Shown: in pieces, positions 1 to 6,940 of the stretch
How the letters are laid out: every line of letters begins with the position of its first letter
How positions within the stretch are numbered: the first letter of the stretch is position 1
NCBI GenBank assembly: GCA_047629355.1
Contig: JBLHWU010000115.1
Span: 1-20,873 of the forward strand
Length of the DNA: 20,873 nt
Direction: 5' to 3'
From: CAYUNA01 sp047629355
Lineage (GTDB): Bacteria; Bacteroidota; Bacteroidia; Chitinophagales; Saprospiraceae
Translations under genes and position numbers: made by a program
Notes under the pieces: generated by a model
The model's database searches: none
Seen by the model: the letters and a program-made list of their open reading frames with translations, nothing else
What the model was told of the DNA's origin: nothing

Positions 1-70
1 GGTTTTTTCTAACTAATTTAACAACAACAACAACAACAACAACATTTTTTAATTTTTAAATTTATTTAAA

Positions 71-829
71 ATGACACATCAATCAGAAGAACAGCAAATG
101 GAATTTTACACACGGCAACTGAGAATGCCTGCTTTTCGTAAAAATTACAGTGAATTTGCCACACAAGCTGCCGCAGAAAGTTGGACACATGAGCAGTACC
201 TACTCCAGCTTTTTGAATTAGAATTTGAAGAACGAAAAGAACGAAGAAAGCAGCAACGATTGCAAAGAGCTGGCTTTCCGGCAAAGAAATATCTTCAAGA
301 TTTAGTCAAAGAAGAGCTGCCCATAGATGCACAAAAAAGACTCCCCATTATCCAACGGCTCGATTTTATCAAGCAGCCCAGAAATATTGTCCTGACTGGT
401 AATCCTGGTACTGGAAAAACACATTTGGCTATCGCCTTGGGTATCAAAGCCTGTTTGGAGGATTACACCGTCTTTTTTACCACCGTGCATGCTTTAGTCA
501 CCAAAATTAGGGAAGCCAAAAGTGAAAAAACGTTACGACAACTCGAATCTCGGTTTGAAAAATACGACCTCGTTATCTGCGATGAATTTGGCTATGTATC
601 TTTTGATAAGCAAGCCGCTGAAATGCTGTTCACCCATTTATCTATTCGCGCAGGACAAAAAGCCACCATTATCACCACTAATCTTGCTTTTGACCAATGG
701 AATGATATTTTTGGTGACCAAGTCCTCACCGCAGCTATGGTCGATAGATTAACTCACAAGGCATTCCTCATTAATATGAATGGTTTGTCTTACAGAGTCA
801 AAGAATCCAAAAAAATGGCAAATGACTAA
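71..829 (+). CDS. istB: IS21-family helper ATPase IstB
   Basis: 252 residues, the usual IstB length. IstB is the AAA+ ATPase that assembles on DNA and stimulates the IstA transposase and target selection. An N-terminal helical region (about 1-95) rich in Arg/Lys/Glu is followed by the AAA+ core. Walker A is GNPGTGKTH at 110-118, Walker B is LVICDE at 167-172, sensor-1 is TTN at 202-204, and an arginine-bearing MVDRLTHK segment lies at 223-230. The ATG at 71 is preceded by an A/T-rich leader without a clear Shine-Dalgarno, which is normal for Bacteroidota. No frameshift or missing ATPase motif is seen, so the gene looks intact. Its partner istA is not in view. The terminal repeats of the element begin 30 bp after the stop. 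Confidence 0.95.
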   Translation: MTHQSEEQQMEFYTRQLRMPAFRKNYSEFATQAAAESWTHEQYLLQLFELEFEERKERRKQQRLQRAGFPAKKYLQDLVKEELPIDAQKRLPIIQRLDFIKQPRNIVLTGNPGTGKTHLAIALGIKACLEDYTVFFTTVHALVTKIREAKSEKTLRQLESRFEKYDLVICDEFGYVSFDKQAAEMLFTHLSIRAGQKATIITTNLAFDQWNDIFGDQVLTAAMVDRLTHKAFLINMNGLSYRVKESKKMAND

Positions 830-859
830 TTTTTTTTACTTTTACATCCTATTCTAAAC

Positions 860-900
860 GGCCCACTTTTCGACTGCCGGGCGGCCCAGTTTTCGACTGC
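860..900 (+). repeat. Tandem terminal repeats of IS21-type right end
   Basis: Two 18-bp copies, GGCCCACTTTTCGACTGC at 860-877 and GGCCCAGTTTTCGACTGC at 883-900, are separated by 5 bp. They sit between the istB stop and the terminal ACA. This fits the multiple transposase-binding repeats typical of IS21-family ends. Confidence 0.8.
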
Positions 901-954
901 TAGTTACACAGTTTGACGTTTTAAGAGCTTGAAGAAAAACTTTTGAAGCCAAGT

Positions 955-1003
955 ATCAGCTTATTATCAAATCTTCGCTTAAAATCCTATTATGTAAGCT
1001 GAT
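955..1003. repeat. Inverted repeat between IS end and next gene
   Basis: ATCAGCTTA at 955-963 pairs exactly with TAAGCTGAT at 995-1003, with a 31-nt loop. It lies in the 223-bp spacer between the IS21 right end and the gene at 1134. No U-tract follows, so the role is unclear; it may be a structured leader or chance. Confidence 0.35.
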
Positions 1004-1133
1004 TGTTTTCGTGGGCAAATTCTCCCCTTTGGCTTTCAATGACCCCAACATCACTTTTGAAACCTGTACAACTAATACTACGGAAGCCCATAATCAGCAA
1101 TTTAATCTATTTCCTAACCCTAAATTTTGTACC

Positions 1134-2003
1134 ATGTCCGAATACCAACAATACCACTTCAAAGCAATAGACCGCCCCCTCACTCACAAAGAACAGGAAA
1201 AAATCAGTTCTTGGTCAAGTCGAGCAAACGTCAATTCAACTTCCGCAAAGTTTCAATACAACTACGGCGATTTTCCCGAGACTGAAGAAAAAGTGGTCGA
1301 AAAATACTTCGATGCTTTGTTCTATTTCTCTAATTTGGGGACTTATAGATTGATGTTTCGATTTCCATTAGAAGCGATTGATTCAGAGAAAATTGCAGTG
1401 TTTGAAAGAGAAGCCGAAACGGGCTTTACCACGCACCTGCAATTACTGAAAAAGAAAAACTGCTGGTTGTTAGATTTTTATTGGTCAGATGATGGAGAGG
1501 ACGATAGGTGGATGGAAGAGGATTTTAGTTTAGGAGGATTGATTTCAATTAGAGAACAAATAATGCGAGATGATTATCGGGCATTGTACCTTTTTTGGAT
1601 AAAATTGGCAACTTATGCGCATCTATATGATGTGGAAGAATACGAAGATGAGCTGGAAGATGAAGAAAGTCAGCATCCAATAGTTCCTCCAAATTTGGGT
1701 AAATTGAATAGCACCTTGCGAAATTTTGTTGATTTTTTCGATATTGATGAAGACCTCATTAAAGCAGCAGCCTCTTTTGGTAAAATTAATCAATCACAAA
1801 AAATTGACTATGCAAAACTGATTAAACAATTGCCAGAAAAGGAACGAATGGATTTTTTGGTTCGACTGGCAAAAGGAGAAACCAATTTAGAGGTGGCTTT
1901 TAATCGTCGCTTAAAATATTTTTTAACAAAAGATGATGAGGGTACTAATGAAAATAGACCTTCTCCTTTGAAGTTGGTTCAAAAAAGTGAAGGGATTCTT
2001 TGA
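1134..2003 (+). CDS. Conserved protein of unknown function, possibly C-terminally shortened
   Basis: 289 residues from the ATG at 1134. A GTG at 1011 would add 41 unconvincing residues, whereas MSEYQQYHFKAIDRPLT at the chosen start resembles the N-terminus of a widespread uncharacterised family that I recall beginning MSEYQYYEF..AIDRPL. Visible features are an aromatic segment YFDALFYFSNLGTYRLMFR, an acidic patch (DDGEDDRWMEEDF), a strongly acidic linker (EEYEDELEDEE), and a helical region ending LPEKERMDFLVRLAKGET. As I recall, relatives continue into a long Arg/Glu-rich helical tail; here the frame stops soon after that motif, so this may be a short form. A TAAATTTTG sequence at 1121-1129 is close to a Bacteroidota -7 element but one base too long. 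No catalytic motif is recognised and no function is assigned. Confidence 0.7.
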   Translation: MSEYQQYHFKAIDRPLTHKEQEKISSWSSRANVNSTSAKFQYNYGDFPETEEKVVEKYFDALFYFSNLGTYRLMFRFPLEAIDSEKIAVFEREAETGFTTHLQLLKKKNCWLLDFYWSDDGEDDRWMEEDFSLGGLISIREQIMRDDYRALYLFWIKLATYAHLYDVEEYEDELEDEESQHPIVPPNLGKLNSTLRNFVDFFDIDEDLIKAAASFGKINQSQKIDYAKLIKQLPEKERMDFLVRLAKGETNLEVAFNRRLKYFLTKDDEGTNENRPSPLKLVQKSEGIL

Positions 2004-2065
2004 TTGATGAAACGTCAAAACTCTTTCTTATATTTGAGTTCAATTTTAATAAAATCTACAAACTC

Positions 2066-2461
2066 ATGGCAAAACCACAAATGGGCTGGGTCTATTCTCC
2101 AACGCCCACCGACGCTCAAAAACGCAGCATTACTGAGCAAAATCAACCACTTATTGAGGAGTTGAAACAAAAATTACAGCCCATTCCAGAGCCTCAGAAG
2201 TTCAATCACTGTATTGACATATTTAGCAAATGGCGAGGAAATTATTTCTATATAATGCAAAAATATAAAGTGGGAGAAGTTGGCATTAAACCACATTTTG
2301 ACATCGGTTTGGCAAGGTTAGAATTTTATGGTGAAAATTGCTTCAACTTAGCTTATTTCAGACATACGGGCAAATGGGAACCGCTTTTTATGTATGAAGA
2401 AATCACGTTTGAAGAAGCGAAAAAAGCAATTTTAGAGGATGGCATGTTTCAGGTTTTTTAA
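2066..2461 (+). CDS. Conserved small protein, DUF3024-like (unknown function)
   Basis: 131 residues from the ATG at 2066 (MAKPQMGWVYSP). An in-frame TTG at 2000 would overlap the end of the previous gene and add an unlikely Phe/Ile-rich stretch, so the ATG is preferred. The core (SKWRGNYFYIMQKYK, then LARLEFYGENCFNLAYFRHTGKW, then a C-terminal helix FEEAKKAILED) matches my recollection of DUF3024 proteins, which carry a similar RFNLSYMRHTGQW segment. No signal peptide or membrane segment is present, so it is probably cytosolic. It follows the 1134-2003 gene in the same direction after about 60 bp and could be co-transcribed. The function is unknown. Confidence 0.7.
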   Translation: MAKPQMGWVYSPTPTDAQKRSITEQNQPLIEELKQKLQPIPEPQKFNHCIDIFSKWRGNYFYIMQKYKVGEVGIKPHFDIGLARLEFYGENCFNLAYFRHTGKWEPLFMYEEITFEEAKKAILEDGMFQVF

Positions 2462-2558
2462 CTTCACACAATAAGAACATTATCAGAGTCCCCGGTTCGA
2501 ATGGTACAAATACAAATAAGTAATTTTTGCTGCTTCCACCTGATAAATCTCCTCCACC

Positions 2559-2589
2559 TTGCAATTCTCCACAATTTTCCATACATTTG
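2559..2589 (+). promoter_or_regulatory. Putative Bacteroidota promoter of hppD
   Basis: TACATTTG at 2582-2589 matches the Bacteroidota -7 consensus TAnnTTTG, and TTG at 2559-2561 sits 20 bp upstream as the -33 element. Transcription would start near 2595, giving a leader of roughly 33 nt before the ATG at 2628. Confidence 0.5.
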
Positions 2590-2627
2590 CCATAGCAACT
2601 ATTACTACAACAATTAAATCTAAAAAT

Positions 2628-3761
2628 ATGTCAACATCAACCGCACCGTTTTCAAAGATTCACGAAGCAGCCGCCGATTTTATGCCAATAAATGGCACGG
2701 ATTATTTGGAATTTTACGTCAGTAATGCCAAGCAAGCAGCCCATTTTTACAAATCTGTCATGGGTTTTCAATCCTTGGCTTATGCAGGCTTGGAAACGGG
2801 TAATCGAGAATTGGAATCTTATGTCGTTGTACAAGATAAAATCCGCTTGATTCTCACTTCTCCTTTACGCAGCGGCACGGAGGTGGGCAAGCATATCGAT
2901 AGGCACGGTGATGGTGTGAAGGTAACGGCTTTGTGGGTTGACGATGCGACTTATGCTTATGAAGAGGCGATGAAGCGTGGTGCGACACACTATATGTCAC
3001 CAACGACAGAGGAAGATGCAGGTGGGAAAGTGGTACGTTCTGGGATTTATTCTTATGGGGAAGTTGTGCATATTTTTGTGGAACGAAAAGATTATAAGGG
3101 AACATTTTTACCTGGTTTTAAAGCTTGGAATCACCATTACGAAACGGAATCTGTCGGTTTGAAATTCGTTGACCACATGGTTGGAAATGTCGCTTTGGGA
3201 CGTATGAATCACTGGGTTGATTTTTATGAAAAGGTATTGGGTTTTACTCAAATTATGTCTTTTGATGACAACGATATTTCTACTGAATTTACGGCATTGA
3301 TGTCAAAAGTAATGAGTAGTGGCAATGGTCGAATTAAATTTCCAATTAATGAACCTGCACCGGGTTTGAAAAAATCGCAGGTGGATGAATATTTGGAATT
3401 TTATGAAGGGGAAGGTGTACAGCACATTGCGTTAGCGACAGATGATATCATTGAAACAGTGACTCAATTGCGTGATCGAGGAATGGAGTTTTTGAAAGTA
3501 CCTGACACTTATTATGATGTGTTACTTGACCGTGTGGGCGAAATTGACGAGGATGTTGCACCGTTACGGGAGTTGGGAATTTTGGTGGATAGAGATGAGG
3601 AAGGATATTTATTGCAGATTTTCACGAAAACGGTACAGGCACGACCAACGATGTTTTTTGAAATTATTCAACGAAAAGGCGCGACTTCTTTTGGAAAAGG
3701 GAATTTCAAGGCTTTGTTTGAAGCATTGGAGCGCGAGCAAGAGTTGCGAGGAACGTTGTAA
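2628..3761 (+). CDS. hppD: 4-hydroxyphenylpyruvate dioxygenase
   Basis: 377 residues, the normal length for HPPD. The enzyme is a cytosolic Fe(II) dioxygenase that converts 4-hydroxyphenylpyruvate and O2 into homogentisate and CO2 in tyrosine degradation. Two vicinal-oxygen-chelate halves are visible: the N-terminal domain (about 18-155, starting GTDYLEFYVSNAKQAAHFY) and the catalytic domain (about 178-360, starting KFVDHMVGNV). The three iron ligands are in place: H183 (VDHMVGN), H266 (VQHIALATDD) and E345 (FFEIIQRKG). The C-terminal GKGNFKALFEALEREQ is also typical. The ATG at 2628 is chosen over an upstream in-frame TTG because MSTSTAPFSKIHEAAADFMPINGTDY is a normal start and a promoter-like site overlaps the longer version. 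It appears monocistronic, with a promoter just upstream and a terminator downstream; no other homogentisate-pathway gene is in view. Confidence 0.95.
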   Translation: MSTSTAPFSKIHEAAADFMPINGTDYLEFYVSNAKQAAHFYKSVMGFQSLAYAGLETGNRELESYVVVQDKIRLILTSPLRSGTEVGKHIDRHGDGVKVTALWVDDATYAYEEAMKRGATHYMSPTTEEDAGGKVVRSGIYSYGEVVHIFVERKDYKGTFLPGFKAWNHHYETESVGLKFVDHMVGNVALGRMNHWVDFYEKVLGFTQIMSFDDNDISTEFTALMSKVMSSGNGRIKFPINEPAPGLKKSQVDEYLEFYEGEGVQHIALATDDIIETVTQLRDRGMEFLKVPDTYYDVLLDRVGEIDEDVAPLRELGILVDRDEEGYLLQIFTKTVQARPTMFFEIIQRKGATSFGKGNFKALFEALEREQELRGTL

Positions 3762-3796
3762 TTAGAAGACGTGAGTTTTCAAAACGTTTAAAACAT

Positions 3797-3834
3797 GAAA
3801 AGGTCAGCATTCTATGGATGTTGACCTTTTTTTT
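3797..3834 (+). terminator. Rho-independent terminator after hppD
   Basis: A stem of about 12 bp, AAGGTCAGCAT pairing with ATGTTGACCTT through one G-T pair, with a short loop TCTATGG, is followed by a run of eight T residues. It lies about 40 bp after the hppD stop. Confidence 0.85.
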
Positions 3835-3898
3835 ATGAAAATTAAAGGCGTTACTTGAAGTAACACCCTTAATTAAGTTTTCAATCAACAAAAAAAGC

Positions 3899-3906
3899 TA
3901 ATTTTG
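3899..3906 (+). promoter_or_regulatory. Putative -7 element of helicase gene
   Basis: TAATTTTG matches TAnnTTTG and lies 18 bp before the ATG at 3925. A T-rich -33 region (around 3877-3881) is weak. Just upstream, GTTACTTGAAGTAAC (3850-3864) forms a small hairpin. Confidence 0.45.
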
Positions 3907-3924
3907 CGCTTCAAATTAAAGAAA

Positions 3925-5253
3925 ATGATAACTTTTGAAGACTTAAATTTAACGAAACCATTATACAACGCACTAGCTGATTTGGAGTTTGTCAACCCGA
4001 CACCCATTCAGACGGCAGTGTTTACAACCATTGCGGCAGGTCGCGATGTGGTGGGGATTGCACAGACGGGAACCGGGAAGACCTTTGCATTTTTATTACC
4101 GATTTTAAAAAATCTGAAATTTAGCAAAGACAATCATCCAAGGGTTTTAATCCTTGTCCCTACGCGAGAATTGGTGGTTCAGACAGTAGCTGAGGTTGAA
4201 AAACTGACCAAATACATGACCGTTCGCGTGGCGGGTGTGTATGGTGGTACGAATATCAATACCCAGAAAAAAGCAGTGGCGGAAGGCTTGGACATCATTG
4301 TCGGGACACCTGGGCGAACGATGGATTTGTGCTTTTCTGGCGCACTGAAATTAAAATTTGTCCGCCAATTGGTGATTGATGAAGTCGATGAAATGATGAA
4401 CTTGGGTTTTCGGACGCAGCTAACCAATATCTTTGATTTATTGGCGAAGAAGCGGCAAAACTTACTGTTTTCGGCAACTATGAATCCAGAAGTTGGAAAG
4501 CTGATTGAGACGTTTTTTGACCATCCAGAAGAAATTTTGATTGTGCCACATGGTACGCCTTTGGAACAGATTGACCAGAAAGCGTATGAGGTACCGAATT
4601 TCTTTACGAAAGCTAATTTGCTCGTCAAATTATTGCAGGAGGATGAGTCGATGGCAAAAGTGCTCGTTTTTATTGGTACAAAAAAATTGGCTGACCGCTT
4701 GCATGAAATTGTTTCTCCAAAATTTCCAGAATTGATTGGCGTAATTCATTCCAATAAATCACAGAATTATCGGTTGCGGCAAGTCGAAGAATTTCATGAC
4801 GGGACGCTACAAGCTTTAATTGCGACGGACATTATTGCACGGGGTTTGGACATCAAGGAAGTGACGCACGTTATCAATTTTGATTTTCCAGAATTTCCGA
4901 TTAACTACATTCACCGCATTGGTCGGACAGGTCGTGCGGATAAAATTGGGTCGGCGATTTCTTTTATCGCGGAATGGGAACAAGAGTGGAAAACGGAGGC
5001 AGAAGAGTTGATGAAAATGGAAGTTCCAATGTTGGAAATGCCCGAAGATATAGAGATTTCAGATACCTTGATTCCAGAAGAGCGACCACAATCGCTGGGT
5101 GATAAGCATTATTTTAAAGCGGCGACGTTGAAAGGTTCGCAAGGTGCATTTCAAGAAAAATCGCGTAAAAATCAGAAGGTAAATCGAGCACAGGAGAAGC
5201 GGAACGCTCGGAAATTGCAGAAACGGAGTGCAAAACGAAAGAAGAAAGGTTAA
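3925..5253 (+). CDS. DEAD-box family ATP-dependent RNA helicase (RhlE/CshA-like, DEVD variant)
   Basis: 442 residues from the ATG at 3925; an in-frame TTG at 3904 lies within the predicted -7 element and is unlikely. This is a superfamily-2 RNA helicase expected to unwind short RNA duplexes in ribosome assembly or mRNA turnover. All motifs are visible in order: F-x(n)-Q motif NPTPIQ (24-29), motif I AQTGTGKT (46-53), Ia PTRELV (79-84), Ib TPGR (128-131), II DEVD (152-155), III SAT (183-185), IV LVFIGTKK (247-254), V ARGLD (305-309), VI HRIGRTGR (330-337). Motif II reads DEVD instead of DEAD, a tolerated but less usual form. The last 35 residues are Lys/Arg/Gln-rich, fitting an RNA-binding tail. 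The gene is followed by a hairpin and converges on a tiny Lys-rich gene. Confidence 0.93.
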   Translation: MITFEDLNLTKPLYNALADLEFVNPTPIQTAVFTTIAAGRDVVGIAQTGTGKTFAFLLPILKNLKFSKDNHPRVLILVPTRELVVQTVAEVEKLTKYMTVRVAGVYGGTNINTQKKAVAEGLDIIVGTPGRTMDLCFSGALKLKFVRQLVIDEVDEMMNLGFRTQLTNIFDLLAKKRQNLLFSATMNPEVGKLIETFFDHPEEILIVPHGTPLEQIDQKAYEVPNFFTKANLLVKLLQEDESMAKVLVFIGTKKLADRLHEIVSPKFPELIGVIHSNKSQNYRLRQVEEFHDGTLQALIATDIIARGLDIKEVTHVINFDFPEFPINYIHRIGRTGRADKIGSAISFIAEWEQEWKTEAEELMKMEVPMLEMPEDIEISDTLIPEERPQSLGDKHYFKAATLKGSQGAFQEKSRKNQKVNRAQEKRNARKLQKRSAKRKKKG

Positions 5254-5260
5254 AGGAATG

Positions 5261-5323
5261 AGCAGTGAACAATTAACAATGAGCGATTTTAAAATAATTG
5301 TTCATTACTAATTGTTCATTGCT
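5261..5323. terminator. Imperfect 24-bp inverted repeat between convergent genes (putative bidirectional terminator)
   Basis: Arms at 5261-5284 and 5300-5323 are complementary except for four mismatches, around a 15-nt AT-rich loop. The repeat sits between the end of the helicase gene (5253) and the end of the minus-strand small gene (5331). Neither side has a strong U-tract, so it could instead be a dispersed intergenic repeat of the GTTCATT/GAACAATT type that I recall from Bacteroidota genomes. Confidence 0.5.
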
Positions 5324-5330
5324 AATTGTC

Positions 5331-5435
5331 CTATTCTCTTCCAGCTTTTTTTGCCTTTTTTTCAGCTCTTTTTTCTTTTAAAGTTTTCGTTGCTTCTTTT
5401 TTGACGGTTTTCTTCGCGTCTTTAGATTTTGCCAT
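5331..5435 (-). CDS. 34-residue lysine-rich small protein
   Basis: The reverse strand reads MAKSKDAKKTVKKEATKTL followed by a Lys/Arg/Glu/Ala-rich end finishing KKAGRE. It has 13 Lys and 2 Arg in 34 residues and no hydrophobic core. It resembles tiny 'MAKSKDAKK' basic proteins that I recall in other Bacteroidota, which suggests a real gene rather than a chance frame. It is probably cytosolic and nucleic-acid or ribosome associated; this role is inferred only from charge. It has its own candidate promoter (TATCTTTG on the minus strand at 5493-5500) and a hairpin in its 5' leader (5464-5487). It converges on the RNA helicase gene, with an inverted repeat in between. A plus-strand frame over the same bases (Phe-rich) is its antisense shadow. 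Confidence 0.65.
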   Translation of the reverse strand: MAKSKDAKKTVKKEATKTLKEKRAEKKAKKAGRE

Positions 5436-5463
5436 GATAATGGTTTTAAAATTTATAATAATT

Positions 5464-5487
5464 AGACTTATCCTTATGAATAAGTCT
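5464..5487 (-). promoter_or_regulatory. Perfect 8-bp hairpin in the 5' leader of the small Lys-rich gene
   Basis: AGACTTAT (5464-5471) pairs perfectly with ATAAGTCT (5480-5487) around an 8-nt loop. On the minus strand it begins about 5 bp after the putative -7 element, so the transcript would start almost at the stem. It may protect the 5' end or control the small gene. Confidence 0.4.
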
Positions 5488-5492
5488 GCCGG

Positions 5493-5500
5493 CAAAGATA
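5493..5500 (-). promoter_or_regulatory. Putative -7 element for the small Lys-rich gene
   Basis: The minus-strand reading is TATCTTTG, an exact TAnnTTTG match, 57 bp before the start codon at 5435. A convincing -33 TTG is not seen. Confidence 0.4.
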
Positions 5501-5514
5501 GGAAAATTTAAACG

Positions 5515-5937
5515 ATGTATATTTTAAACACCATAGATAGACTTGGGCAGGCGCATCAATTTAACGTCACGGTTGAAGAAAACCAGATTGAAGGCGCAAA
5601 CTCATGGGAGTATCTTGTTTTTAAAATTCACAAATATGAGCATTTTTACATCAATTTAATTGAAGTAAATCCTGAACGTATTTTGATTTTATACATCGGT
5701 AACAACGAGCATCCTTCCGTGTCGGGGAAGCGGATTATGGACTTCATGATTCCCATTTTAAGTGAACGACATCAGACAAATATTGTGTCTTCTTCTAATC
5801 TTGAAGGATTGAAAATTTCGAATTGGGAAGGTAGAGAAGAGGGAGCGACGGTGATTTGGGATAGGTTGGCGGAACGGTTTGAGCAGGTGACTTATTTGGA
5901 AGAAGAGGATAGGTATATTTATAAAAAAGTTGACTAA
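5515..5937 (+). CDS. Hypothetical protein, unknown
   Basis: 140 residues from an ATG at 5515, with no family that I recognise. The protein is soluble-looking: there is no signal peptide or membrane segment, and Glu, Ile and aromatic residues are spread throughout. An alternating hydrophobic segment (FYINLIEVNPERILILYIGN) suggests beta strands, followed by a helix-like stretch (SGKRIMDFMIPILSERHQ) and a charged C-terminus (YLEEEDRYIYKKVD). No catalytic motif is apparent. It starts next to the divergent promoter of the small Lys-rich gene, and no TAnnTTTG element is seen for it. Downstream lies a decayed transposase. Confidence 0.65.
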   Translation: MYILNTIDRLGQAHQFNVTVEENQIEGANSWEYLVFKIHKYEHFYINLIEVNPERILILYIGNNEHPSVSGKRIMDFMIPILSERHQTNIVSSSNLEGLKISNWEGREEGATVIWDRLAERFEQVTYLEEEDRYIYKKVD

Positions 5938-5996
5938 ATATAGGGTAAAAAAATGTCAATTGTCTTAGTAGAAGAGCATAAAAAAACCGTGGGGCA

Positions 5997-6345
5997 CTAT
6001 GCAGCCTCTTTCATTTGGTCTTCCTTGATTTTTAGATTAGGGTACCATTTTTTGAAACAATCTACCAATTCGCCATTGAGAACTTTGGTGCGAGCTTGCA
6101 ACATTAAATGAGCTTATTTTTTAGTCCATTGCATTTGTTGCTTTTTACAAAACCGTCTAGTCACTACTTCATTGATGGTTGATTCTGCAAAGCTAGTCGT
6201 ATAAATTTCTCCGTTTCGTTGCCGTTCTCCACAATTGGTCAGATAACTTTGATTATTTTTAATATAAATTACAAAGTCTTCTGCATGTTTCTTAGATTTA
6301 CCTTGTCACATTTTGAATATGGTTGACTACCCACTTTGTTAGGTA
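5997..6345 (-). pseudogene. Decayed ISKra4-family transposase, C-terminal fragment
   Basis: On the minus strand the bases encode a recognisable transposase tail: WVVNHIQNV, then after a frame change GKSKKHAEDFVIYIKNNQSY, LTNCGERQRNGEIYTTSFAE, STINEVVTRRFCKKQQMQWT, and after an in-frame TAA (6114-6116) AHLMLQARTKVLNGELVDCF and KKWYP. The patterns NYGERxRxGE, AFVESTVNxV, KKQQMxWT and AHLLLQxRTxVLNGEL are what I recall for ISKra4-family transposases. The reading frame shifts near 6301-6308 and the N-terminal part is absent, so this is an inactive relic. Boundaries are approximate and no terminal repeats were found. Flanks 5938-5996 and 6346-6559 hold no other supported gene. Confidence 0.7.
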
Positions 6346-6352
6346 GTGGGTA
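6328..6352. repeat. Short perfect inverted repeat inside the transposase relic
   Basis: TACCCACT (6328-6335) and AGTGGGTA (6345-6352) pair perfectly around a 9-nt loop. The repeat lies at the upstream limit of recognisable transposase sequence and could be a junction left by rearrangement. Confidence 0.3.
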
Positions 6353-6559
6353 ATACACGAAATATATCAAACTTCATATATTTGTTTAAGAGTTGAATAT
6401 AGACTATCAAGAAATACACCCAAGGAACGATAAAGCGCTTCGATTTTGATTATGTAACAATACCATTGTATAAATGAGTAATTAGGCAAAAATTACTATT
6501 CATTAAATAATGTCATTTAGTTTTTAGTTTCAACTGAATTATTTATGCTTACACAAGTC

Positions 6560-6940
6560 TTAAGAAAGACAGGACTCGCACTGCCCAATCAATAAAAGTT
6601 CTGCATAATCAACTTTATAATTTGTAATTGATGGGATTGATACATCAATAGACAAACACGTTGTTTTGCCACAATCTCGACATTGAAAATGGGGGTGTGA
6701 ATCTATGTGATTAGCGGGCGAACAATCTTGACACTTGGCATACCATTTGAGCCCGTCTTTTCCTATAAAAGAGTGTAGATTACCGTCATCCTCCAATCGT
6801 TCCAGAATTCGGTACACCGTAGTTTTATTCATTTCTTTGTGAAGCCGTTTGACCAATTGTACAATAGAAATAGCCTCCTTAGTTGACGCAAATATACTAA
6901 GCAGTGTCTTAACTGATTTTGTCTTTCTGATAATTCCCAT
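6560..6940 (-). CDS. Fur-family metal-responsive repressor (Zur/Fur type)
   Basis: 126 residues, a little short but within range for Fur-like regulators. The N-terminal winged helix contains NKTTVYRILERLEDDGNL (38-55), the family's TTVYRxLxxLxxxG DNA-recognition signature. The dimerisation half has the structural zinc site C87-x2-C90 (FQCRDCG) and C121-x2-C124 (GQCESC), and a His/Cys-rich hinge (C70, C73, H78, H82, H84) that could bind the sensed metal. The family represses transcription when loaded with Fe, Zn or another metal. The divergent neighbour set (COG0523 GTPase, DUF1826, MerC-like) favours zinc, but this is inference. The ATG at 6940 is immediately preceded, on the minus strand, by a TAATTTTG -7-like element only 4 bp away, so the mRNA may be leaderless or nearly so. 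Confidence 0.88.
   Translation of the reverse strand: MGIIRKTKSVKTLLSIFASTKEAISIVQLVKRLHKEMNKTTVYRILERLEDDGNLHSFIGKDGLKWYAKCQDCSPANHIDSHPHFQCRDCGKTTCLSIDVSIPSITNYKVDYAELLLIGQCESCLS

Larger units (their letters stand above)
1..910 (+). mobile_element. IS21-family insertion sequence, right part (left part outside window)
   Basis: The segment carries an istB gene followed by a typical IS21-type right end: two tandem near-identical 18-bp repeats (860-877 and 883-900, differing at one base) and then a terminal ACA at 908-910. IS21-family ends characteristically consist of multiple terminal repeats and finish in CA. istA, normally directly upstream of istB, would lie left of position 1. The short stretch before istB holds an (ACA)8 run at 21-44. 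The left end and target duplication cannot be seen, so it is not known whether the element is complete. Confidence 0.8.

Noticed and set aside
21..44. (ACA)8 run before istB
   Set aside because: Simple repeat in the istA-istB spacer. Eight units, no partner sequence and no link to a CRISPR or regulatory array.
2485..2506. tRNA T-loop-like sequence CCCCGGTTCGAATGG
   Set aside because: The bases after the loop do not pair with those before it, and no acceptor, D or anticodon arms are present nearby. It is not a tRNA, and without a matching second copy there is no basis for an attachment site.
2559..2627. Longer start for hppD (TTG at 2559)
   Set aside because: The extension overlaps the promoter-like elements and does not resemble an HPPD N-terminus or a signal peptide.
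3850..3864. GTTACTTGAAGTAAC hairpin upstream of the helicase as a riboswitch
   Set aside because: Only a 6-bp stem with a 3-nt loop upstream of the predicted transcription start, so it would not be part of the helicase mRNA.
4179..4628. 149-codon minus-strand frame inside the helicase gene
   Set aside because: Antisense shadow of helicase motifs. The composition is not that of a real protein.
5326..5511. Plus-strand Phe/Ser-rich open frame
   Set aside because: It is antisense to the 34-residue lysine-rich gene on the minus strand. Phe and Ser codons here are simply complements of Lys and Arg/Ala codons.
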